Shown here: piece after piece, positions 5,377 to 5,538 of the stretch
Layout: each line of letters starts with the position of its first letter
Numbering within the stretch: position 1 is the first letter of the stretch
Source: Alphaproteobacteria bacterium
GTDB lineage: Bacteria > Pseudomonadota > Alphaproteobacteria > Rhodobacterales > Rhodobacteraceae
DNA: 5,538 bases
Direction of reading: 5' to 3'
Assembly: GCA_030424705.1 (NCBI GenBank)
Contig: JAUHWJ010000168.1
Span: forward strand, 1-5,538
Translations under genes and position numbers: made by a program
The notes under the pieces: generated by a model
Told to the model about the DNA's origin: nothing
Database searches by the model: none
What the model saw: the letters and a program-made list of their open reading frames with translations, nothing else

Positions 5377-5538
5377 ATTAGCGGCGAAATCAGCGAGGAA
5401 TCGCAAAGTCGCAAACGCGACGGAGCCGCGCCTTGCCCGATTGCCGCGCGAATCACTCTCTTGGCGACCGTCGGCGCGTTCGCTTCCCACGCCATGGCGG
5501 CTGCGGGTGTGATCTTTCTTTGTTCTCACGGAGGATTG

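Larger units (their letters stand above)
5312..5538. other. Upstream regulatory region without a convincing gene
   Basis: This 227-nt stretch precedes the first operon gene and continues past the window edge. It contains the promoter-like patch and the GTAGGC repeat described separately. It also holds a TCGCAAA tandem (5401-5407 and 5409-5415) and a short inverted repeat GTCGC-AAAC-GCGAC at 5408-5421. At the far right, GGAGGA on the plus strand at 5530-5535 could be the ribosome binding site of a rightward gene starting just outside the window, as expected for a divergent repressor. No open frame here has both a good start signal and a recognisable product. Confidence 0.5.

Noticed and set aside
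5408..5421. Inverted repeat GTCGC-AAAC-GCGAC considered as a terminator
   Set aside because: The stem is only 5 bp and no T-run follows on either strand. It may at most be a weak protein-binding site.
5373..5495. 40-codon minus-strand frame upstream of the first gene
   Set aside because: The ATG at 5495 has no Shine-Dalgarno, the product has no motif, and the frame ends inside the promoter-like patch. It is probably chance.
5221..5529. Minus-strand frame overlapping the helix-turn-helix start
   Set aside because: It overlaps the better-supported gene in another frame; the part beyond 5312 is Arg/Ser/Gly-rich and has no start signal.
5359..5538. Plus-strand frame open to the right edge, with a hydrophobic stretch from about 5452
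   Set aside because: The ATG at 5494 lacks a ribosome binding site and the frame crosses the proposed regulatory region. It cannot be supported without the flanking sequence.
1..5538. CRISPR array, tRNA, rRNA or insertion sequence
   Set aside because: No regularly spaced repeats, cloverleaf-like sequence, rRNA-like stretch, transposase or terminal inverted repeats were seen on either strand.

Overview
The window looks like the early (replication and recombination) operon of a temperate phage or prophage from a high-GC alphaproteobacterium. Three things point there: a GapR/DUF2312 domain, a family known mainly from Alphaproteobacteria and their phages; a RusA-type Holliday junction resolvase beside a DUF1376-like protein and an AAA ATPase; and very tightly packed, mostly uncharacterised small genes. 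No structural, lysis, integrase or repressor gene is in view, so the element type (phage, prophage, related island) is inferred. The host genus cannot be named from the sequence.

All supported genes lie on the minus strand and read from right to left. Positions 5312-5538 hold no convincing gene. They contain an AT-rich patch (about 5341-5380) with a plausible minus-strand promoter and a GTAGGC direct repeat at one helical turn, then a strong ribosome binding site for the first gene. The operon then runs: an excisionase/MerR-type helix-turn-helix protein (4967-5311); an unrecognised 133-residue protein (4551-4952); a 203-residue protein with a CxxC motif (3929-4540); a RusA-like resolvase (3343-3927); a GapR-like protein with an apparent RMF-like C-terminus (2588-3346); a classic AAA ATPase (1640-2587); a DUF1376-like protein (1002-1643); two small unknown proteins (799-1005 and 509-802); a small protein with a C-terminal membrane helix (15-512); and the first codons of another gene (1-12).

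Five junctions are 4-nt start/stop overlaps (three ATGA, two GTGA) and the other five have gaps of 0 to 14 nt, so the ten genes and the next one are probably one translationally coupled transcript. The likely shared job is phage DNA replication and recombination: DUF1376-like protein plus AAA ATPase as a candidate initiation/loading module, RusA to resolve branched DNA, and the GapR-like protein to bind DNA, perhaps overtwisted DNA ahead of forks. The most unusual item is the GapR-RMF-like fusion, which joins a nucleoid-associated DNA-binding module to a domain resembling a ribosome hibernation factor.
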